Below are positions 1-7,955 of a stretch of 64,000 nt of DNA, in pieces (within the stretch, counting starts at the first letter, position 1; each line of letters opens with the position of its first letter). The position numbers and the translations under genes are program-made. Source of the stretch: Thalassococcus profundi (GTDB lineage Bacteria; Pseudomonadota; Alphaproteobacteria; Rhodobacterales; Rhodobacteraceae); assembly GCF_003344785.1 (NCBI RefSeq), contig NZ_QPMK01000013.1, forward strand, positions 62,001 to 126,000, in the 5' to 3' direction. The notes beneath the pieces are model-generated. The model ran no database searches. It saw nothing but the letters and a program-made list of their open reading frames with translations, and was not told the DNA's origin.

Positions 1-1
1 C

Positions 2-1396
2 AAATCGACGCTGGTCAAGATGATCTACGGCCTGGTGGCGCCCGACCGGGGCGAGATGCGGATGAACGGCGCCCCCTTCGCCCCGCCCCGGCCCAGCGCC
101 GCGCGCAGCGCCGGCGTCGCCATGGTGTTCCAGCATTTCTCGCTCTTCGACGCGCTCGACGTGGCCGAGAACGTGGCCCTGGGCATGGAAGACCCGCCCA
201 AGCCCCGCGACCTCGCGCGCCAGATCCGCGAGGTGTCCGAGAATTACGGCCTGCCGCTCGATCCCTCGCGGCTCGTGGGCACGCTGTCGGCGGGCGAACG
301 GCAACGGGTCGAGATCATCCGCTGCCTGCTGCAGGACCCGCGCCTGCTGATCATGGACGAACCGACCTCGGTGCTGACCCCGCAGGAGGTCGAGATCCTG
401 TTCGAGACCCTGCGCAAGCTGAAATCCGAAGGCACCTCGATCCTCTATATTTCGCACAAGCTCGAGGAAATCCGCAGCCTCTGCGACACCGCGACGATCC
501 TGCGGCTGGGCAAGAAGGTCGACACCTGCACGCCGGCCGAAAAATCCGCGCGCGAACTGGCCGAGATGATGGTCGGCGCCAGCTTTGCCACACCCGAGGC
601 CCGCGCCCACGACCCCGGCGCGGTGATCCTGAGCGTCAGCAACCTGTCGCTGCCCGCGCCGGGCGCCTTCGGCACGCCCCTGCGCGACATCACCTTCGAG
701 CTGCGCGCAGGCGAGGTGCTCGGGCTGGGCGGCGTCGCGGGCAACGGCCAGGACGAATTGCTGGCGGCGCTCTCGGGCGAGCGGCTGGCCCCGGCGGGCA
801 CGATCCGGCTTGACGGACAGGATATCAGCCGCGCCAATCCGGTGGCGCGCCGCGATGCCGGGCTGCTCTCGGCGCCCGAGGAACGTCTGGGCCACGCCGC
901 GGCCCCCAACATGAGCCTGATCGAGAACGGCGTGCTGACCGCGGCGCGGCGCGAGGGCCTGGTGTCGAACGGCCTGATCAGCTGGCCCAAGGCCCGCGCC
1001 TTCGCCGAGAAGGTGATCGCGCAGTTCGACGTGCGCACCCCCGGTCCCGGCACCGCCGCCCGGGCGCTTTCGGGCGGGAATCTGCAGAAATTCGTCATCG
1101 GCCGCGAGATCCTGCAGCGGCCCCGGGTGCTGGTGGTGAACCAGCCCACCTGGGGTGTCGATGCCGCCGCCGCCGCCGCGATCCGCCAGGCGTTGCTGGA
1201 CCTCGCCGCCGAGGGCGCGGCGATCCTCTGCATCAGCCAGGACCTGGACGAGCTCATGCAGATCTCCGACCGCTTCGGCGCGCTGAACGAAGGCCGGCTG
1301 TCGACCATCCACCCCGTCGCCGGCCTCAGCATCGAGAAGATCGGCCTGATGATGGGCGGCGCCCATGACATGGAGGTGGCGCATGTGGCGGAATGA
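2..1396 (+). CDS. BMP-family nucleoside/purine ABC transporter, ATP-binding protein (5' end outside window)
   Basis: Cytoplasmic ATPase with two fused ABC domains that drives a nucleoside/simple-sugar importer. The reading frame is open at the left edge and begins inside the first Walker A (K-S-T-L at positions 2-13), so only a short N-terminal piece is missing. Domain 1 shows the signature LSAGE (about 283-300), Walker B LLIMDEPTS and the H-loop ISHK. Domain 2 has a degenerate Walker A (GNGQDE), a second signature LSGGNLQK (about 1067-1090) and NQPTWGVD in place of a normal Walker B. This asymmetry is typical of the YufO/NupO branch. Two permeases and a BMP binding protein follow on the same strand. 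The exact substrate cannot be read from sequence. Confidence 0.93.
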   Translation, partial: KSTLVKMIYGLVAPDRGEMRMNGAPFAPPRPSAARSAGVAMVFQHFSLFDALDVAENVALGMEDPPKPRDLARQIREVSENYGLPLDPSRLVGTLSAGERQRVEIIRCLLQDPRLLIMDEPTSVLTPQEVEILFETLRKLKSEGTSILYISHKLEEIRSLCDTATILRLGKKVDTCTPAEKSARELAEMMVGASFATPEARAHDPGAVILSVSNLSLPAPGAFGTPLRDITFELRAGEVLGLGGVAGNGQDELLAALSGERLAPAGTIRLDGQDISRANPVARRDAGLLSAPEERLGHAAAPNMSLIENGVLTAARREGLVSNGLISWPKARAFAEKVIAQFDVRTPGPGTAARALSGGNLQKFVIGREILQRPRVLVVNQPTWGVDAAAAAAIRQALLDLAAEGAAILCISQDLDELMQISDRFGALNEGRLSTIHPVAGLSIEKIGLMMGGAHDMEVAHVAE

Positions 1397-1412
1397 CCCG
1401 ACACCCCGCGTG

Positions 1413-1460
1413 CGCGCGTTTTCGGAAAACGCGCGGCAAGACTTTTTCCAAAAGTCTTGC
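1413..1460. repeat. Tandem pair of perfect hairpins (REP-like) inside the ABC operon
   Basis: Two adjacent palindromes fill the 87-bp gap between the ATPase and the first permease. The first has arms CGCGCGTTTT/AAAACGCGCG (1413-1422, 1426-1435) around a 3-nt loop. The second has 11-bp arms (1436-1446, 1450-1460), also around a 3-nt loop. Neither is followed by a T-run in the downstream direction, so a classical terminator is unlikely. They may stabilise the upstream message or tune expression between cistrons. Confidence 0.85.
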
Positions 1461-1483
1461 CCCCGGCCCCGGAGGCCGCGCCC

Positions 1484-2569
1484 ATGATCCGCCTCGAGAA
1501 ACGCCCGCAGCCCTCGCAGCTCTGGACGGTGCTGACGCCGGTGCTTGCCGTGCTGCTGACGATGCTCGTAGGGGGGATCATGTTCGCCTTCCTCGGCACG
1601 GACCCGCTGGAGGCGATCCGCACGATCTTCTGGGATCCGCTCTTCAACCCGCAATTCGCGGGCTTCACCCGGCCGCAGCTGCTGGTCAAGGCCGGGCCGC
1701 TGATCCTCATCGCCATCGGTCTGTCGATCGGCTTCCGGGCCGGCATCTGGAACATCGGCGCCGAGGGGCAATACATCATGGGCGCCATCTGCGGCGCCGG
1801 CGCTGGGCTGGCATTCTACCCCGCCGACAGCGTGCTGATCTTCCCGCTTATGATCCTCTGCGGCGCGCTCGGCGGCTTTGCCTGGGCGATGATCCCGGCG
1901 CTGCTGAAGGTGCGTTTCGGCACCAACGAGATCCTCGTGTCGCTGATGCTGGTCTACGTGGCCGAGAACCTGCTGGCCTCGGTCGCCTCGAACCTGCTTC
2001 GGAACCCGGAAGGCATGGGCTTTCCCGGCAGCCGCAATTTCAAGCAATGGCCCGCCGCCCATAATGCCGAATTGATCTCCGGCACCGGCATGCACTGGGG
2101 CGTGGCCTTTGCCTTCATCGCGGTGATCCTCGCCTACGTGCTGATGTCGCGGCACATCCAGGGCTTCAACATCCGCCTCACCGGCGAGGCGCCGCGCGCC
2201 GCGCGCTTTGCGGGCGTCAACCCCGCGCGGATCGTGATCCTCTGCCTCGGCATCTCGGGCGCGCTGGCGGGCATGGCGGGGCTTTTCGAGGTCACCGGCC
2301 CCGCCGGCCAGATCAGCATCGACTTCAACTCGGGCTACGGCTTCACCGCGATCATCGTCGCCTTCCTCGGCCGCCTGCATCCGGTGGGCATCCTGCTGGC
2401 GGGCCTGCTGATGGCGCTGACCTACATCGGCGGCGAACTGGCGCAGCTGATGCTGGGCGTGCCGGGGGCCGCGATCCAGCTTTTCCAGGGCATGCTGCTG
2501 TTCTTCCTGCTGGCCACCGACGTCTTCACCAACTTCCGCCTGTCCCTCGGCCGGAAGGAACCCGCATGA
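1484..2569 (+). CDS. BMP-type ABC transporter permease (first subunit)
   Basis: Integral membrane permease of the BPD_transp_2 family (YufP/NupP-like), 361 residues. After a short basic N-terminus there are many hydrophobic segments. The block GFRAGIWNIGAEGQYIMGA, characteristic of this permease class, lies near residues 83-101. ATG 1484 is chosen because the possible upstream TTG at 1457 lies within the second hairpin of the preceding repeat and would add only nine Pro/Ala-rich residues. It forms the translocation pore with the next permease and is energised by the upstream ATPase. Confidence 0.92.
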   Translation: MIRLEKRPQPSQLWTVLTPVLAVLLTMLVGGIMFAFLGTDPLEAIRTIFWDPLFNPQFAGFTRPQLLVKAGPLILIAIGLSIGFRAGIWNIGAEGQYIMGAICGAGAGLAFYPADSVLIFPLMILCGALGGFAWAMIPALLKVRFGTNEILVSLMLVYVAENLLASVASNLLRNPEGMGFPGSRNFKQWPAAHNAELISGTGMHWGVAFAFIAVILAYVLMSRHIQGFNIRLTGEAPRAARFAGVNPARIVILCLGISGALAGMAGLFEVTGPAGQISIDFNSGYGFTAIIVAFLGRLHPVGILLAGLLMALTYIGGELAQLMLGVPGAAIQLFQGMLLFFLLATDVFTNFRLSLGRKEPA

Positions 2570-2576
2570 CCCCCCG

Positions 2577-2638
2577 TTCTCCGGTTTCCAAATACCTCGG
2601 GGGAGTCGCCGCAGGCGACGGGGGCAGCGCCCCCTCCC
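2577..2638 (-). repeat. Dispersed repeat family A, copy 1 (reverse orientation)
   Basis: This element occupies most of the 91-bp gap between the two permease genes. Read on the minus strand it has a hairpin of GGGGGC-type arms, a second hairpin (GTCGCC/GGCGAC, 3-nt loop), then a tail beginning CTCCCCCGAGG and ending ACCGGAGAA. The same order and tail occur at 7720-7780 and 16320-16380 on the plus strand. Confidence 0.85.
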
Positions 2639-2660
2639 ACGCCCGCCACGGAGCACGCGC

Positions 2661-3584
2661 ATGGATCTAGGCTCGATCAATCCGATCCTCCTCGTGGCCT
2701 CGATCATGGTTTCGGCCACGCCGATCCTGCTTGCCGCCATCGGCGAAATGGTGGTGGAGAAATCCGGCGTTCTGAACCTCGGCGTCGAGGGGATGATGAT
2801 CACCGGCGCGGTGGTGGGCTTTGCCGTCGCGGTGAACACCGGCTCGCCTGTCCTTGGCTTTGCCGCCGCGGCGCTGGCCTCGGCGGTGCTGTCGCTCAGT
2901 TTCGGGGTACTCACGCAGGTGTTCCTGTCGAACCAGGTGGCGACGGGGCTGGGCCTCACGCTGGTGGGGCTGGGGCTGTCGGCGCTGATCGGCAAACCCT
3001 ACGAGGGGATGAAAAGTCCGACCCTGCCCAAGCTCGACATCCCGCTGCTGGGCGACCTGCCGGTGCTGGGGCGGATGCTCTTTTCCCATGACATCATGGT
3101 CTACCTGAGCCTCGCTTTGGTCGCCGCGGTCTGGGCCTTCCTCAAGTTCACCCGCGCCGGACTGATCCTGCGCGCGGTGGGCGAAAGCCATGACGCCGCC
3201 CATGCGCTCGGCTACAAGGTCGTGCGCATCCGGCTCATGGCGATCTTCTTCGGTGGCGCCTGCGCGGGGCTGGGCGGGGCCTATCTGAGCCTCGTGCGCG
3301 TGCCGCAATGGACGGAAGGCATGACTGCCGGCGCGGGCTGGATCGCGCTCGCCATCGTGGTCTTCGCCTCCTGGCGCGCGGGCCGGGTGCTGATCGGTGC
3401 CTATCTATTCGGCGGCGTCACCGTGCTGCAACTGAACCTGCAGGCCGCGGGCGCCCGTGTCCCGGTCGAGCTCTTGTCCACCTCGCCCTATCTGATAACC
3501 ATTCTCGTGCTCGTTCTCATCTCGGCCCGGGGGATCCATGGCGCACCCGCCTGCCTTGGCCGTCCGTTCCACGCCTCATCCTGA
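2661..3584 (+). CDS. BMP-type ABC transporter permease (second subunit)
   Basis: Second BPD_transp_2 permease (YufQ/NupQ-like), 307 residues and highly hydrophobic throughout. The block EKSGVLNLGVEGMMITGA (about residues 33-50) is the counterpart of the GAEGQ block of the first permease. ATG 2661 follows a GGAG-type ribosome binding site and comes directly after repeat A. The binding-protein gene begins 34 bp downstream, so the four genes form one import operon. Confidence 0.92.
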   Translation: MDLGSINPILLVASIMVSATPILLAAIGEMVVEKSGVLNLGVEGMMITGAVVGFAVAVNTGSPVLGFAAAALASAVLSLSFGVLTQVFLSNQVATGLGLTLVGLGLSALIGKPYEGMKSPTLPKLDIPLLGDLPVLGRMLFSHDIMVYLSLALVAAVWAFLKFTRAGLILRAVGESHDAAHALGYKVVRIRLMAIFFGGACAGLGGAYLSLVRVPQWTEGMTAGAGWIALAIVVFASWRAGRVLIGAYLFGGVTVLQLNLQAAGARVPVELLSTSPYLITILVLVLISARGIHGAPACLGRPFHASS

Positions 3585-3618
3585 GGCCAAGCAAAACCGA
3601 CCACTTCAGGGAGTTACC

Positions 3619-4701
3619 ATGAACCGCAGAACCCTTTTCACCAGCGTCGCCGCCGCGACACTCGCCGCCACCGCCGCCTTTGCCCAGACCGACGGTGAGC
3701 CGGTCAAGGCCGGCTTCATCTACGTCGGCCCGATCGGCGACGGCGGCTGGACCTACGAGCACAACAAGGCCCGCCTCGCCGTCGAGGAAGAATTCGGCGA
3801 TGCCGTCGAGACCGTCTACCAGGAAAGCGTGCCCGAGGGTGCCGATGCCGAACGCGCGATCACCCAGATGGCGCTGTCGGGCGCCGACATCATCTTCACC
3901 ACCTCCTTCGGCTACATGGACCCGACCATCGCTGTGGCGGAAAAGTTTCCGGACGTGAAGTTCGAACACGCCACCGGCTACAAGCGCGCCGACAACGTCA
4001 GCACCTATTCCGCGCGCTTCTACGAAGGCCGCGCCATCCAGGGCCACATCGCGGGCAGCATGACCGAGACCAACAAGATCGGCTACATTGCCTCCTTCCC
4101 GATCCCCGAGGTCATCCGCGGCATCAACTCTGCCTACCTGCACGCCAAGAAGGTCAACCCGGACGTCGAATTCTCGGTGGTCTGGGCCTACACTTGGTTC
4201 GATCCGGCGAAAGAGGCCGACGCCGCCCGCGCGCTGATCGAGAATGGCAACGATGTGATCCTGCAGCACACCGATTCCACCGCACCGCAGGCCGCGGCAC
4301 AGGAAGCCGGCAACGTCATCACCTTCGGCCAGGCGTCGGACATGGCGGAATATGCCCCGATGCCGCGCGTGAGCTCGATCATCGACGACTGGGCGCCCTA
4401 TTACATCGACCGCGTCAAGGCGGTGATGGACGGCACCTGGGAATCGACCGACACCTGGGACGGCATCGGCCCGGGCATGGTCGGCATCGGCGAGATCACC
4501 GACGCGGTGCCCGCAGAGGTCAAGGAAGAAGCGCTGGCGCTGAAGGAGTCCATCGCCTCGGGCGACTACCATCCCTTCACCGGCCCGATCAACAGGCAGG
4601 ACGGCAGCGTCTGGCTGGCCGAGGGCGAAACCGCGTCGGACGGCGACCTGCTGGGCATGGATTTCTACGTCGAAGGCCTGACCGGCGAGATCCCGAACTG
4701 A
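3619..4701 (+). CDS. BMP-family ABC transporter substrate-binding protein
   Basis: Periplasmic binding protein of the Bmp/PnrA-like family (PF02608), 360 residues. It starts at ATG 3619 behind an AGGGAG ribosome binding site. A signal peptide covers about residues 1-23, with a predicted cut after AFA. There is no lipobox cysteine, so the protein is probably soluble in the periplasm. Typical features are YVGPIGDGGWTYEHN near residues 35-49 and the purine-pocket-like segment TTSFGYMDP. An alternative longer frame from 3538 overlaps permease 2 and lacks a signal sequence, so it is rejected. The gene is last in the operon and is followed by a terminator. Confidence 0.93.
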   Translation: MNRRTLFTSVAAATLAATAAFAQTDGEPVKAGFIYVGPIGDGGWTYEHNKARLAVEEEFGDAVETVYQESVPEGADAERAITQMALSGADIIFTTSFGYMDPTIAVAEKFPDVKFEHATGYKRADNVSTYSARFYEGRAIQGHIAGSMTETNKIGYIASFPIPEVIRGINSAYLHAKKVNPDVEFSVVWAYTWFDPAKEADAARALIENGNDVILQHTDSTAPQAAAQEAGNVITFGQASDMAEYAPMPRVSSIIDDWAPYYIDRVKAVMDGTWESTDTWDGIGPGMVGIGEITDAVPAEVKEEALALKESIASGDYHPFTGPINRQDGSVWLAEGETASDGDLLGMDFYVEGLTGEIPN

Positions 4702-4742
4702 TCGCAGCCGGATCGGCCGCCCTGACGCGGCATCGGAAAACT

Positions 4743-4776
4743 CCGCCCTCGCAGGTCGCTGCGGGGGCGGTTTCGT
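4743..4776 (+). terminator. Rho-independent terminator of the BMP importer operon
   Basis: An 11-bp stem (4743-4753 with 4760-4770, one wobble pair) and 6-nt loop are followed by TTTCGTTT, 41 bp after the binding-protein stop. Confidence 0.8.
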
Positions 4777-4953
4777 TTCGCAAAGCCGTGTCGTGTCGGT
4801 ACACCGGGACACCCGGGCGGCGGCGTGGGATCCGGTGCCTTGCCCGTGCTCACAAGGATAGCCGTATGCAAACCGCGACGAGTGCCCCGCTTTGGCCGTT
4901 CTGATCGCCATCTTCCCGTTCCCAAGCGTCCGCGCAGCGCGTAAGCTGCGGCC

Positions 4954-5892
4954 ATGACCCCGGAACTGACCACACATGACGGCACGGCCGTCGCGCCCTT
5001 CGCCTTCGGCACGATGCAGTTCGGCGGCCGCGCCGATGCCGGTGACAGCCGCGCGATGTTCGAGGCCTGCCGTGCCGCGGGCATCGCGCATTTCGACACC
5101 GCGCATGTCTACACCGACGGCTCGTCCGAAACCCTGCTGGGGGAATTCGCCCGGCCCGAGCGTGATGCGCTCTTTATCGCCACCAAGGCAGGGTACAAGG
5201 GCGGCGCGTCGCGCGACAACATCCTCAAGACCTTCGACGAAAGCCGCTGGCGGCTCGGCATGGATTCGGTCGATCTGCTCTACATGCACCGCTGGGACGA
5301 CGACACGCCGCTGGCCGAGACCTTCGAGACGCTGGCCGATCTGCAGCAACGCCGCCTGATCCGGCATATCGGCGTGTCGAACTACGCCGCCTGGCAGGTG
5401 ATGAAGGCGCAGGCGGTGGCGGCGGAGATGGGCACCCGGATCGACGTGATCCAGCCCATGTACAATCTCGTGAAACGCCAGGCCGAGGTCGAAATCCTGC
5501 CGATGTGCGCCTCGGAAGGCATCCTGCCGGTGCCCTATTCGCCCCTGGGCGGCGGGCTTCTGACCGGGAAGTACGCCTCGGGCGCCAATGGCGGGCGTTT
5601 GACCGAAGATGAAAGATACGCCGCACGCTACGGTCTGCCCTACATGCAGGACGCCGCGGACGGGCTGGTGGCGCTGGCGCAGGAGCTGGGCACCGATCCA
5701 GCGACCCTGGCGGTGGCCTGGGTCGCGCATCACGCCGCCCGCCCGGTACCGATCCTGTCGGCGCGCAATGCCGCGCAGCTGGCGCCGTCGCTCGCAGGAA
5801 TGGACTATGCGCTGGACGACGATCTTTACGCCCGGCTCTGCGCGCTCAGTCCGACGCCTCCACCAGCGACGGACCGGCTGGAAGAGGCCTGA
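4954..5892 (+). CDS. Aldo/keto reductase
   Basis: NADPH-dependent oxidoreductase of the aldo/keto reductase superfamily, 312 residues, predicted cytoplasmic (TIM barrel). The catalytic tetrad is visible as D48 and Y53 (in FDTAHVYTDGSSE), K78 (ATKAG) and H112 (LYMHRW), all at family-typical spacing. It starts at ATG 4954, about 180 bp after the preceding terminator, so it has its own transcript. The next gene converges on it with a 6-bp gap. Substrate unknown. Confidence 0.92.
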   Translation: MTPELTTHDGTAVAPFAFGTMQFGGRADAGDSRAMFEACRAAGIAHFDTAHVYTDGSSETLLGEFARPERDALFIATKAGYKGGASRDNILKTFDESRWRLGMDSVDLLYMHRWDDDTPLAETFETLADLQQRRLIRHIGVSNYAAWQVMKAQAVAAEMGTRIDVIQPMYNLVKRQAEVEILPMCASEGILPVPYSPLGGGLLTGKYASGANGGRLTEDERYAARYGLPYMQDAADGLVALAQELGTDPATLAVAWVAHHAARPVPILSARNAAQLAPSLAGMDYALDDDLYARLCALSPTPPPATDRLEEA

Positions 5893-5898
5893 AGCCGT

Positions 5899-6570
5899 CT
5901 ACCAGCGCCAGTCGACCACCTCGGCCTGCGGCGCACGTTCGGTGCGAAAGCCGTTCGCGGGGTGGTTCGGGTCCGGATGGCCGAAGGCGATGCCGCAGAG
6001 CACGTCGCGATCCGCCGCCACATCGAACCAGTCGCGCAGCAGCGGCGAGAACCCCGCGACCGAGGCCATGGCGATGCCGCCCAGGCCCCGCGCGGTCAGC
6101 CCCAGCAGCACCGCCGTGACGAAGGCGCCGCAATCCAGCACACCGTAGGGGCCCAGTGCCTTGGGCGTCTTCACCAGCATCATGTGCGGTGCGCCGAACA
6201 GCCGGAAATTCTCGGCGCTCTGGCGGGCCGATCCGGCGCGGTCGCCCTTTTCGACCCCCACTGCGCCGTAAAGCTGCCAGCCGCAGGTGCGGCGGCGGTC
6301 GCGGTAAATGCCCTCGTACGCGGTGGGAAAGGTCACGTCGCTGCCGGTGTGCGCGCCCGACTGCGCCGCTTCGGTGAGCGCCGCGCGCAGGCGGTCGGTT
6401 TCTTCGGTGCCGCAGACGGTGACCTGCCAGGGCTGGGAATTGCACCACGACGGCACGGCTTGCGCATCGCGCAGGACCGCGGCGATCACCTCTTGCGGGA
6501 CCGGGTCGGGCAGGTAGCCCCGGCAGGAGTACCGCGCGACAAGCAGCGCGCCGAAATCGTCAGCCGTCAT
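5899..6570 (-). CDS. Nitroreductase family protein
   Basis: FMN-dependent NAD(P)H nitroreductase-fold enzyme, 223 residues. The N-terminal block RYSCRGYLPDPVP and the following SWCNSQPWQVTV match the FMN-binding start of the PnbA-like group. A C-terminal segment GIAFGHPDPNHPAN is also family-typical. The start ATG at 6570 overlaps the stop of the upstream racemase gene as ATGA, which supports this start over the ATG two codons earlier. The two genes are therefore translationally coupled. Physiological electron acceptor unknown. Confidence 0.9.
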   Translation of the reverse strand: MTADDFGALLVARYSCRGYLPDPVPQEVIAAVLRDAQAVPSWCNSQPWQVTVCGTEETDRLRAALTEAAQSGAHTGSDVTFPTAYEGIYRDRRRTCGWQLYGAVGVEKGDRAGSARQSAENFRLFGAPHMMLVKTPKALGPYGVLDCGAFVTAVLLGLTARGLGGIAMASVAGFSPLLRDWFDVAADRDVLCGIAFGHPDPNHPANGFRTERAPQAEVVDWRW

Positions 6571-7649
6571 GTCCATCCGCCTGTTTTCAACTCCTCGAGA
6601 ATTGCGGCCGTATCCGCCCCGCGGGCGGGCGCTGCGGAGGTAGGTCGGGGCGCCTGACCGTCGAAGCGCGGCGCCGGTGCGGGCGCGCCGTCCTGCCAGA
6701 TCCGGCGTGCCGCGACATGCGGATCGGCCTGCGCCTCGGCCGGGGACAGCACCGGGGCGACGCAGGCATCCGTGCCCTCGAAAAGCGTCTCCCACGCGGC
6801 CCGCGGCTTGCTTGCAAAAAGCGCCTCCATCCGCGCGGTCTGCGTCGGCCACTGTCCTGCGTCGAACTGCGCCGCGAAGGCCGGGTCGTCGTCCAGGCCC
6901 AGCCGGTCGAGGAAGAGGGCGTAGAACTTCGGCTCCAGGCACTGCACGGCGATATGTCCGCCACAGGCACAGGCGTAGCACCGCGACCAATGCGGCCCGT
7001 CGAGCAGCGATTGCCCGCGCGCCGTCTGCGAAAACTGCCCCTGCATCGACACCAAGAGCGCCATGAGATGCGAGGCCCCGTCGACGATGGCGGCGTCCAC
7101 CACCGTGCCCTGCCCCGTCTCCTTCGCGCGCAAGAGCCCCGCCAGCATACCCACCGCCAGGTACATGGCTCCGGCGCCCAGGTCGCCCAGCAGCGTCGGC
7201 GGTACGCCCGGCACCTGCCCCGGCAGACCGGCGTAGAAAAGCGCGCCCGACAGACCGAGGTAATTCAGGTCATGCCCTGCCTGATGGGCGCGCGGGCCGG
7301 TCTGGCCCCAGCCGGTCATGCGTCCGTAGACCAACGCTGGGTTCAGCGCGTAGGCGGCCTCCGGGCCAAGCCCCAGCCGCTCCATCACGCCGGGGCGCAG
7401 GCCTTCGGTCAGGCCCTGCGCCGAACGGATCAGCGCCTGCGCGATGGCAAGGTCGCCCGGGTCCTTGAGGTCGAGCGCGATGGAGCGCTTGCCGCGGTCC
7501 AGCAGGTTCGGCTCGGGCTTGTCCGGGGTCCGAGCGGCACCGGAGCGGTGCACCACGATGACCTCGGCCCCCAAGTCCGCCAGTAGCATGCCGGCGAAGG
7601 GCGCGGGCCCCAGCGCCTCGAATTCGATGATGCGGATGCCCTGCAGCAT
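6567..7649 (-). CDS. Alpha-methylacyl-CoA racemase (CaiB/BaiF family)
   Basis: Family III CoA-transferase fold enzyme, 360 residues, assigned to the alpha-methylacyl-CoA racemase branch. It shows AGHDLNYLGLSG with H126, and GDLGAG with D156. These are the two acid/base residues at the same positions as in the characterised mycobacterial racemase MCR. The enzyme would epimerise 2-methylacyl-CoA esters during degradation of branched-chain or sterol side-chain acids. ATG 7649 has a strong GGGAGG site upstream; a longer in-frame extension to 7841 runs through repeat A and is not coding. It is followed by the coupled nitroreductase gene. Confidence 0.9.
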   Translation of the reverse strand: MLQGIRIIEFEALGPAPFAGMLLADLGAEVIVVHRSGAARTPDKPEPNLLDRGKRSIALDLKDPGDLAIAQALIRSAQGLTEGLRPGVMERLGLGPEAAYALNPALVYGRMTGWGQTGPRAHQAGHDLNYLGLSGALFYAGLPGQVPGVPPTLLGDLGAGAMYLAVGMLAGLLRAKETGQGTVVDAAIVDGASHLMALLVSMQGQFSQTARGQSLLDGPHWSRCYACACGGHIAVQCLEPKFYALFLDRLGLDDDPAFAAQFDAGQWPTQTARMEALFASKPRAAWETLFEGTDACVAPVLSPAEAQADPHVAARRIWQDGAPAPAPRFDGQAPRPTSAAPARGADTAAILEELKTGGWT

Positions 7650-7719
7650 GTGGTTGCCTCCCTGCGGCCACTGAAGCGGATCGGGGCGGAGAAGGAAAGC
7701 GGTTTGGCAGGCGTCGATC

Positions 7720-7780
7720 GGGGGCTCTGCCCCCGTCCGCCTTTGGCGGACTCCCCCGAGGGTTATTGAAAACCAGAGAA
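7720..7780 (+). repeat. Dispersed repeat family A, copy 2
   Basis: Two small hairpins (GGGGGC/GCCCCC and GTCCGCC/GGCGGAC, both with 3-nt loops) are followed by CTCCCCCGAGGGTTATTGAA and ACCAGAGAA. It is almost identical to 16320-16380 and lies in the 306-bp divergent gap between the racemase and helicase genes. I see no other gene in that gap. Confidence 0.9.
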
Positions 7781-7955
7781 GCTGGGAGCGCCGCTTGGGG
7801 TTGGCGGCGTGAGGCCTTGGGGTCGGGCCGCTCTTGGACACGTCGGGCGGGCGGTGCGGCGTATGCCCGGGTTCCGAGGCAACGCCAGAGAAGCAGGCCG
7901 GGGTCGGCGGCGCAAGGGTGTTTGCCTTTTGTTCATGGCGCGGTATCTCTGGCCC

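Noticed and set aside
1457..1483. TTG start of the first permease
   Set aside because: Lies inside the second hairpin and adds only Pro/Ala residues; ATG 1484 is better.
7809..7955. N-terminal extension of the helicase frame
   Set aside because: Composition is Arg/Gly-rich and unlike the family; conserved helicase sequence begins at 7956 or just before.
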